Shown: positions 31,513 to 41,469 of the stretch, piece after piece | How positions within the stretch are numbered: position 1 is the stretch's first letter | Layout: the number at the start of each line of letters is the position of its first letter | Assembly (NCBI GenBank): GCA_023525975.1 | Contig: CM042032.1 | Location: forward strand, 23,008,001-23,072,000 | From: Smallanthus sonchifolius | Lineage: Eukaryota; Streptophyta; Magnoliopsida; Asterales; Asteraceae | Reading direction: 5' to 3' | Length of the DNA stretch: 64,000 bases | The notes under the pieces: generated by a model | Seen by the model: only the letters and a program-made list of their open reading frames with translations | What the model was told of the DNA's origin: nothing | Databases searched by the model: none | Translations under genes and position numbers: made by a program

Positions 31513-33499
31513 ATTGGTATCAGAGCCTCGATGTTAGTTGATTTGTGTTCCAGATTTGAGTTTTAGGGTTTTTGAAGCAGATCTGAGTTATGAAAGTTTG
31601 CTACTTTTTCTGTCAAAGATCCTTAGATTCGTCTTTGTTATCGCTTCATTTGGTGTTTGGAAGGCTGAGGGCTTGTTAGAAGATGATTTCTCAGCTTTTC
31701 GAAGCATCAATTTTTCAGATCCAACACTTTTCGAGCATTCTCCTCAAGATCCGTCAAGAACGCTGCTACTTTTTGTTAAGTACACAAATTCAGCTTTTCT
31801 GCGTACTTACTAAGTGCGCATGGGTTTTGCCCTACGTACTTACTAAGTACGCAAGAGTAGTTGTTCTGCGTACTTGCTAAGTACACATGAGTAGTTGGCT
31901 CTGTGAACTTAGCGTGTACGCATGTAGACTTGGGTTTGCGAACTTGCTAAGTACGCAGGAACACCCTATATCTGCGTATTTGCTAAGTACGCATGAACTA
32001 TCATCTGGGATTAAAAAAAAGAGTTTTTTGGTGGGAAAACTTTTCTTGACCAAAATTTTTAGTGATCGTTTGTACGCTTGTTTCGGGCCATTTTTGAGAA
32101 GATAGTGATTTTGGTTTTTCGGGACTGAAATTTGATGTGGCTTGGTGAAACAAGGACGAGATTTTTCTTGGATGATATCAATTGCCATACATTGTTTAAG
32201 TGTTCAAACCTAAAAATGTGGGCTACGAGTATCCGAGATACTTCTTTAATAGGGAATGAATACTATATCAAGTTGAGCAACCGGGTCGTCATCAGCTAAA
32301 GGTCTCGTTTTATTTGTGAAGATGTTGCTGCTTTGGGTCTTTGCGAAAAAAATCATATTGTTTAGGTATTCAAACCTGAATATGTAAGCTACGAGTATCT
32401 ATGATACTTCTTTAATAGGGGATGAATACTGGAACAACTTGAACCCAAGGATTTGCTGTTTTGGATCTTTGCAAAGGAATAAAAGAATAAAATCCTAGAT
32501 TTGACTAGTTGTGGTTTTGAAGATTTGAGTGAAGCGGTGATGAAGCTAGTCATAGTTTACAGAGAAATGAGGAGGATAAAATCTAGTATTCATGAGACAT
32601 TAAAGAGGTGGTGGAAAAGTCGTTGGTACTTCCTATATATATACCTCTTTAACGTAACATGGATCTCAACTATGATTTCTCGTGTAAACTAAATTTTTCG
32701 TGCTCATTGGTCAAGCCTGTGTTCAAGATTTGATGTGATTTAGTTATGATTGGATTTCTCATTTGGGATCTTGGTGGAATGCCAGATAGACAACCTAGTT
32801 ATGGAACTTCACGCCATGATGAATGTATACAGATTAGGAGGTGTTAACCAGGAATGAATATCTAATTGAAGAATGTTGGACTTTGGATTCAGGATGATCA
32901 TTGCTGAGCATGATTTTGTGTTTGATTCTGTCGTGTGTTTTCAAGATAAAGCTAGATATTCGTTGGATTATTAGTTGAAGATGGAACCTTTTATCATTTG
33001 CCGACGGGATAGGAAACGTTCCCTTGTTTCTAGAAGCTTACATTGAAAGGGGAAATTGGAAATGTATATCTTCGAGAATTTGGTTGACTCGTGAAGATAC
33101 AGGATAGAGTTGGACACTTCTGGTGTGAAGAATAAAGTTTATCTTACTGGAATTCCTATGGGAGCTGATTAGTTTAATGCAAGTTATTGGAAATTCAAAC
33201 TCTCTATCATATGCCAGCTGATTTGGAGGAATTCTAAGTCAGGGTGGAGGTTGCTACTTCTGAGAGGACGAACTACAATGAGTTGTGTTGGGTTAGTTGG
33301 TTCTTATTGAAGCACTTGGTTTGGTCTACAATGAAAGCTACAGTTAAGAGGGAGTCGGGTTTGTCATCACTCGGCAACTGAAGACTGAAGTTTGAAGATT
33401 TGAAGATCTCAAGTGGAATGCCAGAAGATCAAGTTTCGCCAGAAGACACGTGATGTCATTAGTTTAGAGTGAGTCTGTTTGGACATTCTTTGTAAACTG
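31513..33499 (+). mobile_element. NA1 internal region, copy 2 (no nested insertion)
   Basis: Noncoding, about 2 kb. Contains the leader palindrome array (about 31780-31995) and the uninterrupted GY3 target site near 31997. The 3' end is deleted: after TTGTAAACTG the copy jumps into the middle of the LTR, losing the purine tract and the first 150 or so LTR bases. Confidence 0.8.
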
Positions 33500-33853
33500 C
33501 AAGTTCGCATGACCAATGCCCTGCGTACTTAGCCAAGTACGCATGTAGTGTTCCTGCCCCTATAAATAGAAGACTTGTTTTTCATTTGTAGGTGTAACTT
33601 TTGGGAACTAGGTCGAGAGGTGTCCGGGCGGGTTGAGTTCTCCCGCCCCTAGACTGTGAGCGTAGACGAGAGATGTGTACTACTTCGGTATGTAATGTGA
33701 GATGACTTCGTTGTTATGGATTACGTATCGTTTTTGTGTTGATTCTCTTCTTTATGTTCGTTTTTCTCTCTGTCTCATTCTTCTTTGTTCCCACACAAAT
33801 CACTGAACATATCCTTGTATTTCCAGTGCGCGACGAGGCTCCAGGGACCTACA
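33500..33853 (+). mobile_element. NA1 LTR copy 3, 5'-truncated
   Basis: Begins CAAGTTCGCATGACC, equivalent to 18421 in LTR 1, and runs to GGGACCTACA. One palindrome and the TATA box (33561-33568) remain. No primer-binding site follows; the next bases are TA1. Confidence 0.85.
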
Positions 33854-34352
33854 CTTGTGGTTTGGAAAGGTGTGTGAAACCAAGAACTCAAGCAATCTAT
33901 TTATAGGATTCAAAATGTGTATTGCACCGCCATGCATTGGGTTGCACGGTCGTGCAAAGGCCTCGCGAATCAAAATGGGTACAAATGGCAGTGTACTAGG
34001 TCCTTGGGGTGCAAGGAAGGATTTGCACGGCCGTGCAATGCATGCAATGCACGACCGTGCATTGCCCTGTCTGCTCCCTACTTTATCTTTTAGCTGCTTC
34101 TTGACTCTTTGTTGACTAATTTTTACTTCTTGGGGGTCAAAGCTCGGGAATGATCTTCCAAAAGACTTGATTTCTTGGTGTTTTTGACTGGTTTTAGCTT
34201 CGTTTATCTCAGGACACCGAATAACCTGCAATTATGAAATATTAACGTTTTAAGTATCAATTGCAAGGTTATTATTCAATTAGTACCATAATATGAGGAT
34301 TATTATGTATGCAAAACATGTATAATTTAGGGCATATCATAATACCCCACAC
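33854..34352 (-). mobile_element. TA1: promoter part of a probable Tat/Athila-type LTR, minus strand
   Basis: On the minus strand, GTTTAAG then TGTGGGGTATTATG (34352-34338) resembles the PPT/LTR start of Tat/Athila elements. Palindromes TGCACGGTCGTGCA (33943-33956) and TTGCACGGCCGTGCAA with TGCACGACCGTGCA (about 34024-34063) follow. A TATA box CCTATAAATAG (33908-33898) is about 35 bases further. Transcription would continue leftward into 18269-17259, across the NA1 insertion. Confidence 0.4.
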
Positions 34353-34839
34353 TTAAACTATGCATGATCAGACCCATAACTAAAAACTTTACAAAAGGTA
34401 AGTAATTTGAGACTTCGGGATAACTCATGAGTCGCTTATTCTATTTTTATTTTTTTCTATTTTGGGATGATGGAATCCATGACAAGCGTACTAGAACTTT
34501 AATTATGCATAATCTATCACTCCTCACAATGTTCACTCAACTCTCGGGTTATATATATCTGTGGATAATGTATGTCAAGCAGATCACTCAAGTTCGAATC
34601 GAATTATGCAATGGTCGTAAGCTTGTATGCAAATCAAGTCTCCACCAACTAACTAAGTAATATTCATGAATCAAGAGGACTTTAAAAGGGTTGTAATGTG
34701 GCTAAAAGAAAATAAAGGTTGAAAATAAAAATCTTTTTGGGTTTTTAGGGTTTTAAAACGGTTTAAAGGGCTACAGCTAACGTGGAATACATGGCTACAG
34801 CTTCATGGCTTAAGATGGAAAATATTAGTGGGTCCCTCT
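34353..34839. other. Noncoding stretch, possibly TA1 3' untranslated region
   Basis: No convincing coding sequence on either strand. Minus-strand sequence next to the TA1 LTR is what would be expected of a long gypsy 3' noncoding region. The junction with LX is not sharp, and I could not find its boundary. Confidence 0.3.
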
Positions 34840-36150
34840 ACAATACTCAGATAACGAGGGTATAACTAATCTGAGGGCTCGTTTATGGTCAGATTGCCAA
34901 GACCGATACTTCTTATCATGTTCAACTCTTCCCTTACTACGTAGTACACATTACTGCTTTTTCTTGTCCGATGACTCAACCTCGTGACGGACCGTTACGG
35001 ATCCATAACGGCTTGTTACGTGGTCCGGAAGTGCGTATCCACCAAGTCAAGGCGTGACGGACCGTCACGCCTGGTAACGGTCCATCACGGACTCAAGTTT
35101 TTCCCTGTAAATAGATGATCGAACACATCCATTTCTCACACATTCTACACCTCTAAACACGCACTCACTCTCTGGAGTTCAAAACCTAATCCTCGGTTCG
35201 CGTACGAGAGTCTACTTTCCAATGTTTTGACTACAAATTGCCGTAGATAGTGCTGAGGTAAGGTTCCGACCTACTGTTTAGCTTTGATTATACACCATGA
35301 AACTAGGATTATGTACTTAAGTAATGTTATTTCATATCTAGGAGCTTTTTCCGAGGTGTTTGCCATATTACTAATTCAATGAGCAGAAATACTGCTAAGG
35401 TGAGTTCTTAAACTGGGATGCATGAACCCAATCATGACTTTGTCTAGCATGATTGATTTATGAAAACATTTTTAGTATCTTGAAACAATTGCAACGATTG
35501 TTTATATATAACGTATTCTAAGCGCTTATTGTTTTTCACTTGCCCATGGAAAGGCATGTTGGACAGGACCCGTGGAACGGTCTTTGGTTATATATATACT
35601 GAATGATTGTTCATACTTTTCTATGAATTTGGGTGTTGAAGCCCATGAATGTGTCCAAGATACTTTGGCAGGTCATTTTAATAAACTACTTTAGTTTATG
35701 AATTCATCAGCTTTATGCTGACCCATGTTTTATCAAATGTTTTTGAACGCATCACAGGTAGTCATTAGACAAGGCATTTCTAGGACTAGAAAGAAACGAT
35801 GAACGATCCAGATGATGGGCATGCCTGGAACTATAAGTCCCGAATGACTTGTTCCTTGTTAGGAACAGATGATGAAATGATGTAACGTTTATGATAACAT
35901 GATGTAAACAATATTTCAATAATTTAATAAAGGTTGATGGTTATAGTTTCCGTTGTGTGTTTTTCATATCAATGTCACAGCAACTAGAAGGAGACCTTCT
36001 GACCGGTATGTAGCTATCTGACAAACGGAATGTTCTGTCTAAGGAAAGAGCGGTGTATAAATCTCTCCTAGCCCGTCGTTCTTTCCTGGGAACATCTCTG
36101 TTGGAGGTACTACTCTGGTTAGATAACTGTCCTATGTTACGGGTGTGACA
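34840..36150 (+). mobile_element. LX: LTR of an unassigned element (start approximate)
   Basis: The right end ACGGGTGTGACA at 36150 abuts the GY2-type LTR fragment. A TATA-like TGTAAATAGA at 35105 is preceded by a block of CGTGACGGACCGTCACG / GTTACGGATCCATAACGG palindromes (about 34980-35098) and followed by a leader with the CTCACACATTCTACACC type of sequence. No primer-binding site or coding region is adjacent. The left boundary is unknown, so it could be a solo or truncated LTR. Confidence 0.45.
34980..35098. repeat. GTGACGGACCGTCAC-type palindromes upstream of the LX TATA
   Basis: CGTGACGGACCGTTACGG (about 34982), ATCCATAACGG.. TTACG, GCGTGACGGACCGTCACGC (about 35052-35070) and GGTAACGGTCCATCACGG (about 35074-35091). 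The block ends about 10 bases before the TATA-like element. Confidence 0.65.
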
Positions 36151-36690
36151 ATGAACCTCACATGTAGTAATTGAAGTCATGAACTTCACAAAGACGGTTG
36201 TAATTGAGGTTCAAGAACCTCACAAGAATGGTATATGTTTGTGGTCAAAAGAACCACACAAGTATGATTGGAGTTTGAGATCATAGAATCTCATAACTAG
36301 GCAATAAATTGAGGTTCCGAACCTCAGAAGTGTGTGTTAACATTGTATAAGTTTTAACCTTTCCAATTGTAAGCTTAACTAGTTTCTTGGATTGTGTTTG
36401 GATCGTTTAGATGCATATGAATTCTCATGAGATGTTAAAGAAGTGTTATATTCTCAATATGATAATGACATAATGTTGTGAAATTATCAAAATGACCGGG
36501 GTCGAGTCGGGAGGGCTGAATTACACTTAAAACGACTTTTGGGATGTGCAGACCAGATGCCAGCGCAATTTGCACTTGTATTGGCGCATGTTGCGCTGGG
36601 CAGCGCATGCTGCGCTAAAAATCCTCTGTTTTGCGCTGAATTGATTCCGAAAAGTGTCATTTTGACCTGAGTTAAGGTATTAACTTATAA
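36151..36690 (+). mobile_element. Second copy of part of the GY2-type LTR
   Basis: Aligns with 14028-14562: hairpin array units (GAAGTCATGAACTTC, GAGGTTCAAGAACCTC, GTGGTCAAAAGAACCAC, GAGGTTCCGAACCTC), the GCGC cluster, and the GAGTTAAGGTATTAACTTATAA block. It begins inside the loop of a hairpin unit where LX ends, and stops where CP2 is inserted. It has one more GCGC palindrome (AGCGCATGCTGCGCT) than the first copy. Confidence 0.85.
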
Positions 36691-36965
36691 ATGCAGGTCC
36701 CATGGGTGTGTGTCGGATCGTGATCGTGTGGGTATGTAGTCTAGTCAATAAGAGTGCAGAATCCTCTTTACTAGATGGAACGAAAGACGACAAATGTAAA
36801 CATGACAATAACAAACACTCGTAATCAAAATACTCTGTCTATTATTATAGCAAAGCGTTTATAAACACAATTACAGACTCTCAAAGACTTCTGGAACTGA
36901 TACAAGAGTGTGAATGCGTACTTGTGTGTGTGCATACATCTGTTGCAAATGAGAAACAAACTCAC

Positions 36966-36975
36966 CTATATATAG
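36966..36975 (-). promoter_or_regulatory. TATA box of the CP2 LTR
   Basis: CTATATATAG (self-complementary), directly downstream, on the minus strand, of the palindrome array at 36984-37073. Confidence 0.7.
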
Positions 36976-36983
36976 GCTAGCCT

Positions 36984-37073
36984 TATGCATATTTGTAAGT
37001 ACGCATGAAGACTCTTCATGCGTACTTACCTAAGTACGCATGGCATGCTTTGTGTACTTTTCAAATACGCAGG
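36984..37073. repeat. GCGTACTTA..AAGTACGC palindrome array in the CP2 LTR
   Basis: Units at 36984-37008, 37017-37042 and 37052-37073, period about 33-35 bp. The middle one is a near-perfect 11-bp-arm palindrome CATGCGTACTT..AAGTACGCATG. The same unit is found in the CP2 spacers, NA1 and GY4. Confidence 0.85.
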
Positions 37074-37276
37074 AACTCCCTCCATGCGTATTTTTTTAGT
37101 ATTCAAAATGTACTTACAGCTGAACGAAACATCATGACAATACAAATACAGACATAACAAGTTACAACTCGATAACATGACAAATACAAAGACATAAACA
37201 TACAAAAAGACTGAAATGTAGATAAACAAAAGCTTAGTGCAGTATCCAGAGTGCCTGTCACAAAGATGCTTCTACA

Positions 37277-37288
37277 AACTCCCCCTTG
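37277..37288 (-). promoter_or_regulatory. CP2 polypurine tract
   Basis: Minus-strand AAGGGGGAGTTT directly before the LTR start. It is the same motif as CP1's. Confidence 0.8.
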
Positions 37289-37316
37289 ACAGCAGCTCTG
37301 GATCTTTTCAGTCTTC

Positions 37317-40300
37317 TTAAGAACCTCCTGCTTGAGTTCCGATACCCAAACCTGCTTTATAGTCAAAACAAAATTTGACTAGCCTGTTGTAGCGGGTTGC
37401 TAAGAGCTTTGTCCATTTGTCTGTATGTATACAGTACTTGTCCACCAGAACCTCTAAATCTCTAACTGAAAAATTAATGAAACTAATTTCATCAAACACC
37501 CTCACAATCTCCTTCAAGCTCATCGTTTCAATCATCACTACCTCATCGGTAATGTGGTCCACATACCAGTACCATAAGTTTCTCAATATATCCTGAGGAA
37601 TTTTCCTCATAAGTATGTTGGTCTCACAGAGTACCGGTTGATAAACTAGTTTCTTTAAAAATTTACAGGTCACAGGATGTCGTTGAGTCTTGTCCTTGAC
37701 GCGCCTTGGTACCTGAGGCTTAAAAACTTGAAAATTTCCAGATCGACCCTCTCTTTGTAACACTCCCCACAGACCTTTGGCTACGGTAAAAGAAGTTTCG
37801 CCGATGAGTTCTTGATTTGCTAAGTTGATGAGGTCATATTTGGGTAAAGAATTAAAGGCTTCACTTGTTGGTTTGAGGTATTGAACTAGTCCTGATCTTT
37901 TTATTGCAAATAAGCCTTTGTCATCCTCAAAGCGTACTGAGAAGATCATCCCTGCAACGCCATGCTTATCTGTATACTGAGATTTGTACCAAGCAGCTGG
38001 CTGCGGTTTCTTGAACCACTCTTGAGGAAGCCTATTCCTCCAAGATTTGTTGTCACTTGTTTCAGGGATAGGGCAGGTTTGGGAAGCTTCAGCCGGAGTT
38101 GCCACCACACTTTCCAACTGGCTCAATTATAAGAGGGGCTTCAAAGTTTTCCCCATCTTCCAGTTCATAAATTCCCTCACCATTTCCCTTTGGAAATTCA
38201 ATCACAACATTCTCACCATCCTCATCCCATTCATCTCCCGAATCAATCTCGCCTTCATCTATTTATTCCAAGGCTCCAATCATGGCTTCATTTGTCAAGT
38301 CCGGCTCGGTAGATAGTTCTTTTAATACTTTAGCCACAAACTTGCCATTTTCACTTCCTCCTTATCTACCTGCTCCTACTCCAGTATACTGCCCCTGAGC
38401 CGAAGGTACTACCGATAATGAGGCAGCTGAAACAGCTTGCTCCTCACCACCAGCATCACCCGAAGGACCGGCTTCGGGATCCTTGGCTTGGTCATCATCA
38501 CCAGTCAAGTCGACTTGGTGACATGCTTCTTCTGGTTGCTTGCTCTGCCCCTGAGCAGCTAGCTACTTAGTTAATTCCTCCATAAGAGAAACCATGGCTA
38601 GATGTTTATTTCTTTGCACAAGGAGTTGAGCTTCTATTTTTTGTTTATGAGCGAGTACGGAGTCATTGATTTTGAATAGGAGTTCACTAAGTTCCATTAA
38701 CGACTTCAGCTGTTCCTGTGGGCTTAGCCGCTTTTGTCGGAGAGATGTGTTTCATCAACTAAAGAATTTATTCTTGCTTGTTGAGCCACAACTTCAATTT
38801 TGGAATTGGAAACTTCTTTAAGCAATGAAGCAACCTGTGCTTCCAAATAAGAAATTCATGCTTCATGAGGATCAGTCTCTCTAGCAGTTGATGCTTCACT
38901 GGTTTCATGTATAGTATGAGCAAAGATTTCAGAGAAATAGAATTCATGGCTATGTCCCCAAAGGCTATCGGATGAGTCATTGGGGTAAGGTGCCAGGAAT
39001 AACCTGCTAAGGATGTGGTTTGGATGATTGTTGGTGCTACGGTGGTTGCAACAATAATGAACTCGGACATTATTGATTGAGTGTCTATTGTGACTGGAAT
39101 TGTAACAGCAGGAAGAGTGACTATTTGTGGAGTCACCACTTGTATGGTAGACACAACCACAGGTGTGATTGTTTGACGTTTTCTCCTGATGTACAATGGA
39201 GATGGTTCACTAGAGCTCCTTTGTCCTTGTAGGCGGGCATTGATCTGGTCCATGACAACACTCCATGGACGATCAAATCTAAACTTCTTTCTTTGTTCCG
39301 CCTGTTATGCCTTTTCAGCTTCACTATCTGAGCTCTCATCATTGAGTAAAAAGTTACTGTCTGAACTATCCTCTCTTTGACGTTTTGAGGACGATTCAGG
39401 AAGGGACACCGGAACATTCCTTCTAGGGTGTGCTTAATCTGGTGCATCATCGGAGTCTGACGAATCAGATTCAGTTCTTTCTGAGTCCGTGTCCTCCACA
39501 CCGTTACCATTACAATCTTCGTCACCATTACCTTCATCATCAGAATCACTATCATAGTCTTGTTATTCAACCTCTTCACCATCTTCGTGTTGCTCTTCAT
39601 CTGAGTGTTCACTTGCTTAAGGTTTTGAATTAACACTATACCATCGGTCATGTGCTGGTGCAATGTAGACTTCATCTATTAGGTGGCCAAACAGAGATGT
39701 ATGTACTGGAATTGGTTCTTCTGTTCCAGGTTTCATGAATTGTACAAACACTCTTTTGTCCACTCGCTTAACCTGTAGTCTCTGTCCAATTTGCGGAAGG
39801 TTGGGCAGAAAATAGTTGATTAGGAGTTGGACAAACCTAGGATACAATAGAAAACGAAATTTCTCCGCTGCATCGATCTGTTCCAGCATGGATTTGTAGA
39901 TGTATCGTGAAAAATTATATCATCGGTTTAAGGATAGACCAACCATAGCAGATGCAAGATCGTGTCCCATTGCGTCTTTACTAGCTTTACGTGCGGAGAT
40001 GCACATAATCATTATGTGGGTAAAGTAACGCCATTGGTCCAACAACCAACCCTTTTTTTAAGATGGGTAATCAGTTCTGCCAATGTATCCCATGCGTTGC
40101 CTCCAGCAATCGTCAATAACATAGTCAGTGTAAGTGGTGGGATCCGTGGCTTGGTCACTAAATAGTAGAACCTATCGAATTGTGGCCTCTGAGATAGCTA
40201 TATGTTGATTACCAACAGTAGCCCTTATGCCGTTTGGAGTAACTCAACAATCAAGTTTTGCCGTATCCTAGAATTCTTCAATGTATGGTCTGGAGACTAT

Positions 40301-40441
40301 AGGGTTTGCTGAGATGGCATAAGGTATATTTGAGCGATTCAGAAACACCACGATCTCTTGATAGTTGACAGCTGCTCCTCTGTATTCAGGATTAGTGAGT
40401 GCCAACATATTGAACTCGTCTGAATAGGCATGTCAAGCCAT
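37317..40441 (-). pseudogene. CP2 env-like ORF, copy A (complete C-terminus, broken)
   Basis: Starts with ATG at 40441 (MA*HAYSDEFNML). The family's N-terminal block follows: NYQEIVVFLNRSNIPYA and SANPIVSRPYIEEF, with early stops. The central KFRFLLYPRFVQLLINYF block lies within 39889-39617. Acidic Ser/Asp-rich and Pro/Thr-rich linkers and a coiled-coil (about 38800-38700) come next. An open C-terminal 269 residues (38126-37317) ends in a FDYKAGLGIGTQAGGS tail. No membrane helix is evident. The function of the family is unknown; CP1 has a homologue. Confidence 0.7.
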
Positions 40442-40556
40442 ACCTGCATAGAACACAATAAAACAATCATTAGAACAATTAAAAGCAAGGAAGAAAACTT
40501 ACATCAGTCGGAATATCATGAACATACAAGTTAAGTTTGTCACAACTTATTAAAAT

Positions 40557-40640
40557 ACGCATGCTTTTTGGCCTTGCGTACTTACTAAGTACGTATGAAC
40601 AAATGTCTCAGAAATTGACCATGCGTATTTGATAAGTTCG
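40557..40640. repeat. Palindromes in the env leader, CP2 copy A
   Basis: GCGTACTTACTAAGTACGTATG (about 40576-40597) and CATGCGTATTTGATAAGTTCGCATG (about 40619-40643) lie between the putative internal TATA (41178) and the env-like ATG (40441). Copy B retains the first at 52827-52848 and lacks the second. Confidence 0.8.
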
Positions 40641-41177
40641 CATGCCCAAAGTTGTGGTCATTTTTCTTAAGTGCAATTCCAACAGTGTGGAGTTTTTGGT
40701 CCATGAATCTGGTTCCCATGATGTCGAAAAGTTTGTAGGAACATAATGTCATCCTTATCGACACCCATATCAAGCAATACACTACTCATTTTGATCAAAC
40801 AGGGGCCGACGCAAAGTCACGGTTCAACCACATAATCACAATCCAAATTAATCATTGTAAAGGACAAATTTTGTATCCAAAGACTTAGGTTAATGATTAG
40901 AAACAAGTTTTGATACTCAATTTCGCATGCAAACATCTAAAAGTTTAGTAAATTTTGTCATCAAAACCCTAGACTTAAAGAACACTAAATTGCTCAATTT
41001 TGGATGATTTAACAGTTGAAATGGGTTGTGATTCTCACCAAATGATCGTTGGATGATGTTAAAACTGAAAATGGGATTGAAAACGGTTTTGGAACACAAT
41101 GATTTTCGAGCAAAATGAGAAGGTGTTGTAGTCTGAGTGTGCAAGAGTTTAAATGAAGAGTAAATGCTTTTTCCAGT

Positions 41178-41321
41178 TATATATACCCATCAACTTAGAC
41201 CCTGCGAACTTAAACAAGTGCGTATGACCTTTAACATGCGTATTTAACAAGTACGCATGAGTTAAGGCATGCGTACTTATTAAGTACGCATGTTTTAAGT
41301 TATGCTACTTGTTAAGTACGC
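41178..41321 (-). promoter_or_regulatory. Putative internal promoter of the CP2 env-like ORF (copy A): palindromes plus TATA
   Basis: Minus-strand order: palindromes at 41303-41321 (half decayed), 41268-41292 (CATGCGTACTTA..AAGTACGCATG), 41235-41259 and 41203-41226. After 17 bases comes TATATATA (41185-41178), then about 740 bases of leader to the env-like ATG. The spacing and motif match the CP2 LTR promoter. Promoter activity is inference. Confidence 0.5.
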
Positions 41322-41469
41322 CTGAACAAAAACTTGCTTGAAGTTTTTAACTCAAAAATTTATGAAGTAATTGGAGACGAACTTGATACTAATACTCAAT
41401 TCTAAGTGCAACAAAGACGTTTCCGGAAGTTATGATAAAATCTTTTTGCCTTTTTCAAAGTTAAGTTAA

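Larger units (their letters stand above)
18270..33853 (+). mobile_element. NA1: non-autonomous LTR element, tandem form LTR-int-LTR-int-LTR, host of GY3
   Basis: Three direct LTR copies (18270-18773, 31009-31512, 33500-33853) separate two copies of a roughly 2-kb internal region. The first internal copy (18774-19263 plus 29445-31008) is split by GY3; the second is 31513-33499. Neither internal region encodes gag, protease, RT or integrase. The single unit would be about 3.07 kb (LTR 504, internal about 2.06 kb). Its TGTAGAAGCAT start and GGGACCTACA end resemble the CP2 Sirevirus LTR, so it may be mobilised by a Sirevirus. Flanks CTTCT/CTTGT are a one-mismatch candidate target duplication. Confidence 0.75.
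36692..37276 (-). mobile_element. CP2 3' LTR (585 bp)
   Basis: Minus strand: TGTAGAAGCATCTTTGTGAC...ATGGGACCTGCA. U3 has palindromes CATGCGTACTTAGG..AAGTACGCATG (37017-37042), a unit at 36984-37008 and a decayed one at about 37052-37073. The TATA box CTATATATAG is at 36966-36975, 9 bases beyond the last palindrome. The start resembles the NA1 LTR. Confidence 0.85.

Noticed and set aside
31538..31813. NA1 ORF of 91 residues as a possible gag
   Set aside because: No knuckle or capsid motif, and the first NA1 copy has changes that break it.
18265..33858. CTTCT / CTTGT as a target-site duplication of NA1
   Set aside because: One mismatch in five bases is weak evidence; mentioned only as a candidate.
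34427..34660. Plus-strand ORF of 77 residues with hydrophobic N-terminus
   Set aside because: AT-rich noncoding region beside the TA1 LTR; no homology I recognise and no promoter or family context.
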